Shown here one piece after another: positions 6,114 through 7,011 of a DNA stretch of 7,011 nucleotides. The translations under genes and the position numbers were made by a program. The stretch comes from Burkholderiales bacterium (lineage in GTDB: Bacteria; Pseudomonadota; Gammaproteobacteria; Burkholderiales; SG8-39): positions 1 through 7,011 of the forward strand of contig JAQSVY010000065.1 of assembly GCA_029266935.1 (NCBI GenBank), read 5' to 3'. The stretch's first letter is position 1. The number at the start of each line of letters is the position of its first letter. The notes beneath the pieces are model-generated. The model worked only from the letters and a program-made list of their open reading frames with translations. It did not search any database and was not told the DNA's origin.

Positions 6114-6137
6114 GAGGGTGCCCAGGCACCCTCTTTT
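6114..6137 (+). terminator. Terminator-like hairpin in the lepA leader (possible attenuator)
   Basis: GAGGGTGC (6114-6121) and GCACCCTC (6126-6133) are perfect complements around the loop CCAG, and a further C-G pair could close on top. TTTT follows at once (6134-6137), then GCTT and the lepA ATG at 6142. A GC-rich eight-base stem with a T-run fits an intrinsic terminator, although the T-run is short. The left arm overlaps AAGGAGG (6111-6117), so the hairpin would also hide a perfect Shine-Dalgarno. It could end the rpoE-mucD-glutaredoxin transcript, attenuate lepA, or both. Confidence 0.62.
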
Positions 6138-6141
6138 GCTT

Positions 6142-7011
6142 ATGACCCAGAGCCGCATCCGCAACTTCTCCATCATCGCGCACATCGACCACGGCAAGTC
6201 GACCCTGGCGGATCGCTTCATCCAGATCTGCGGCGGTCTCGCCGCGCGCGAGATGGCCGAGCAGGTCCTCGACTCCATGGACCTCGAGCGCGAGCGCGGC
6301 ATCACCATCAAGGCCCAGACGGCGGCGCTGTCCTACCAGGCAAAGGATGGGACCACCTATCTGCTGAACCTGATCGACACCCCCGGCCACGTCGACTTCT
6401 CCTACGAGGTGAGCCGCTCGCTCGCCGCCTGCGAGGGGGCGCTGCTGGTGGTGGATGCCTCGCAGGGCGTCGAGGCGCAGACCGTGGCGAACTGCTACAC
6501 CGCGATCGAGCAGGGGGTCGAGGTGATCCCGGTGCTCAACAAGATCGACCTGCCTTCGGCCGACCCGGAGAAGGCGATCCAGGAGATCGAGGACGTGATC
6601 GGCATCGAGGCGGGAGACGCCCTGCGCGTCAGTGCCAAGACCGGCGAGAACGTCGATGCCATCCTCGAGGCGGTGATTGCGCGCATTCCGGCTCCCAAAG
6701 GGGATGCCTCGCAGAAGCTCAGAGCCCTGATCATCGACTCCTGGTTCGACAACTATGTCGGCGTGGTGATGCTGGTGCGGGTCATGGACGGGGCTCTGCG
6801 GCCCAAGGAGCGGATCCAGCTCATGAGCACCGGGTCGACGTACCTGTGCGACCAGCTCGGCGTTTTCACGCCCAAGGCAACCTCGCGCGAAACGCTCTCG
6901 GCGGGCGAGGTGGGCTACGTGACGGCGGGCATCAAGGAGCTGCGCGCGGCGAAGGTCGGCGACACGATCACGCTGGCGGACAAGCCGGCGGCGCAGGCGC
7001 TACCGGGATTC
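6142..7011 (+). CDS. lepA: Elongation factor 4 (LepA), N-terminal part (3' end outside window)
   Basis: The frame is open from ATG 6142 to the end of the window, 290 codons of a protein usually near 600. The GTPase motifs are complete: G1 AHIDHGKST (13-21), G2 RGITIK (52-57), G3 DTPGH (79-83), G4 NKID (133-136) and G5 SAK (164-166). Domain II, a translation-factor beta-barrel, begins at about 190 with [21 protein letters not shown], a stretch typical of LepA and distinct from EF-G or BipA. LepA is a ribosome-binding GTPase linked to back-translocation, initiation and 30S assembly. The start [20 protein letters not shown] matches the family. No Shine-Dalgarno lies at normal distance; AAGGAGG is 24 bases upstream and within a hairpin. 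In-frame TTG 6136 and GTG 6118 are poorer starts. In relatives lepB usually follows. Confidence 0.97.
   Translation, partial: MTQSRIRNFSIIAHIDHGKSTLADRFIQICGGLAAREMAEQVLDSMDLERERGITIKAQTAALSYQAKDGTTYLLNLIDTPGHVDFSYEVSRSLAACEGALLVVDASQGVEAQTVANCYTAIEQGVEVIPVLNKIDLPSADPEKAIQEIEDVIGIEAGDALRVSAKTGENVDAILEAVIARIPAPKGDASQKLRALIIDSWFDNYVGVVMLVRVMDGALRPKERIQLMSTGSTYLCDQLGVFTPKATSRETLSAGEVGYVTAGIKELRAAKVGDTITLADKPAAQALPGF

Noticed and set aside
6118..6141. Earlier lepA start at GTG 6118 or TTG 6136
   Set aside because: GTG 6118 directly abuts AAGGAGG and leaves no spacing; TTG 6136 is 18 bases from it. Both would add residues (VPRHPLLL) unlike the LepA N-terminus, which fits ATG 6142.

Overview
This window is GC-rich, densely packed chromosomal DNA. 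Every gene is on the + strand, with gaps of 0 to about 134 bases. The gene order is the 3' end of fabG, then acpP, fabF, a ygfX-like gene, rpoE, rseA, rseB/mucB, mucD, a small glutaredoxin-family gene and the 5' part of lepA. This order, and the way RseA, RseB and MucD read, point to a betaproteobacterium (Burkholderiales, Rhodocyclales, Nitrosomonadales or a relative). I cannot name a genus from sequence alone. There is no sign of a mobile element, phage, CRISPR array, rRNA or tRNA.

Region 1 (1-1819) is the end of a fatty-acid synthesis cluster: 3-oxoacyl-ACP reductase (FabG, partial), acyl carrier protein (AcpP, Ser37 in a DSL motif) and the elongating condensing enzyme FabF (Cys164, His304, His341). 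A -10-like TAAAAT sits on the fabG stop codon and may give acpP its own promoter. Region 2 (1816-2241) is a short inner-membrane protein of the YgfX/CptA type. It starts on a TTG that overlaps the fabF stop.

Region 3 (2242-5888) is the envelope-stress module. A sigma-E-type promoter (GAACTA, 16 bases, TCTGT) precedes rpoE. It is followed by the anti-sigma factor RseA, its periplasmic partner RseB and the periplasmic protease MucD. Together they form a feedback loop: RseA holds sigma-E at the membrane, RseB protects RseA, envelope damage leads to RseA proteolysis, and sigma-E then transcribes its own operon. No mucC/rseC gene lies between rseB and mucD. A 21-base tandem repeat fills the rpoE-rseA gap.

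Region 4 (5875-7011) holds a glutaredoxin-like CxxC protein that has no ATG, GTG or TTG start in a usable place, and the translation factor LepA/EF4, which runs off the window. The lepA leader carries a -10-like TAGAAT on the preceding stop codon. It also carries a perfect hairpin followed by TTTT that takes in an AAGGAGG sequence, so it looks like a terminator or attenuator just ahead of the lepA ATG.

The genes themselves are ordinary housekeeping and stress genes, and I found no evidence of a wholly new system. The points worth a second look are regulatory or about gene starts: the lepA leader hairpin, the start of the glutaredoxin-like gene, the rpoE-rseA tandem repeat with its tiny ORFs, and the frequent non-ATG starts.
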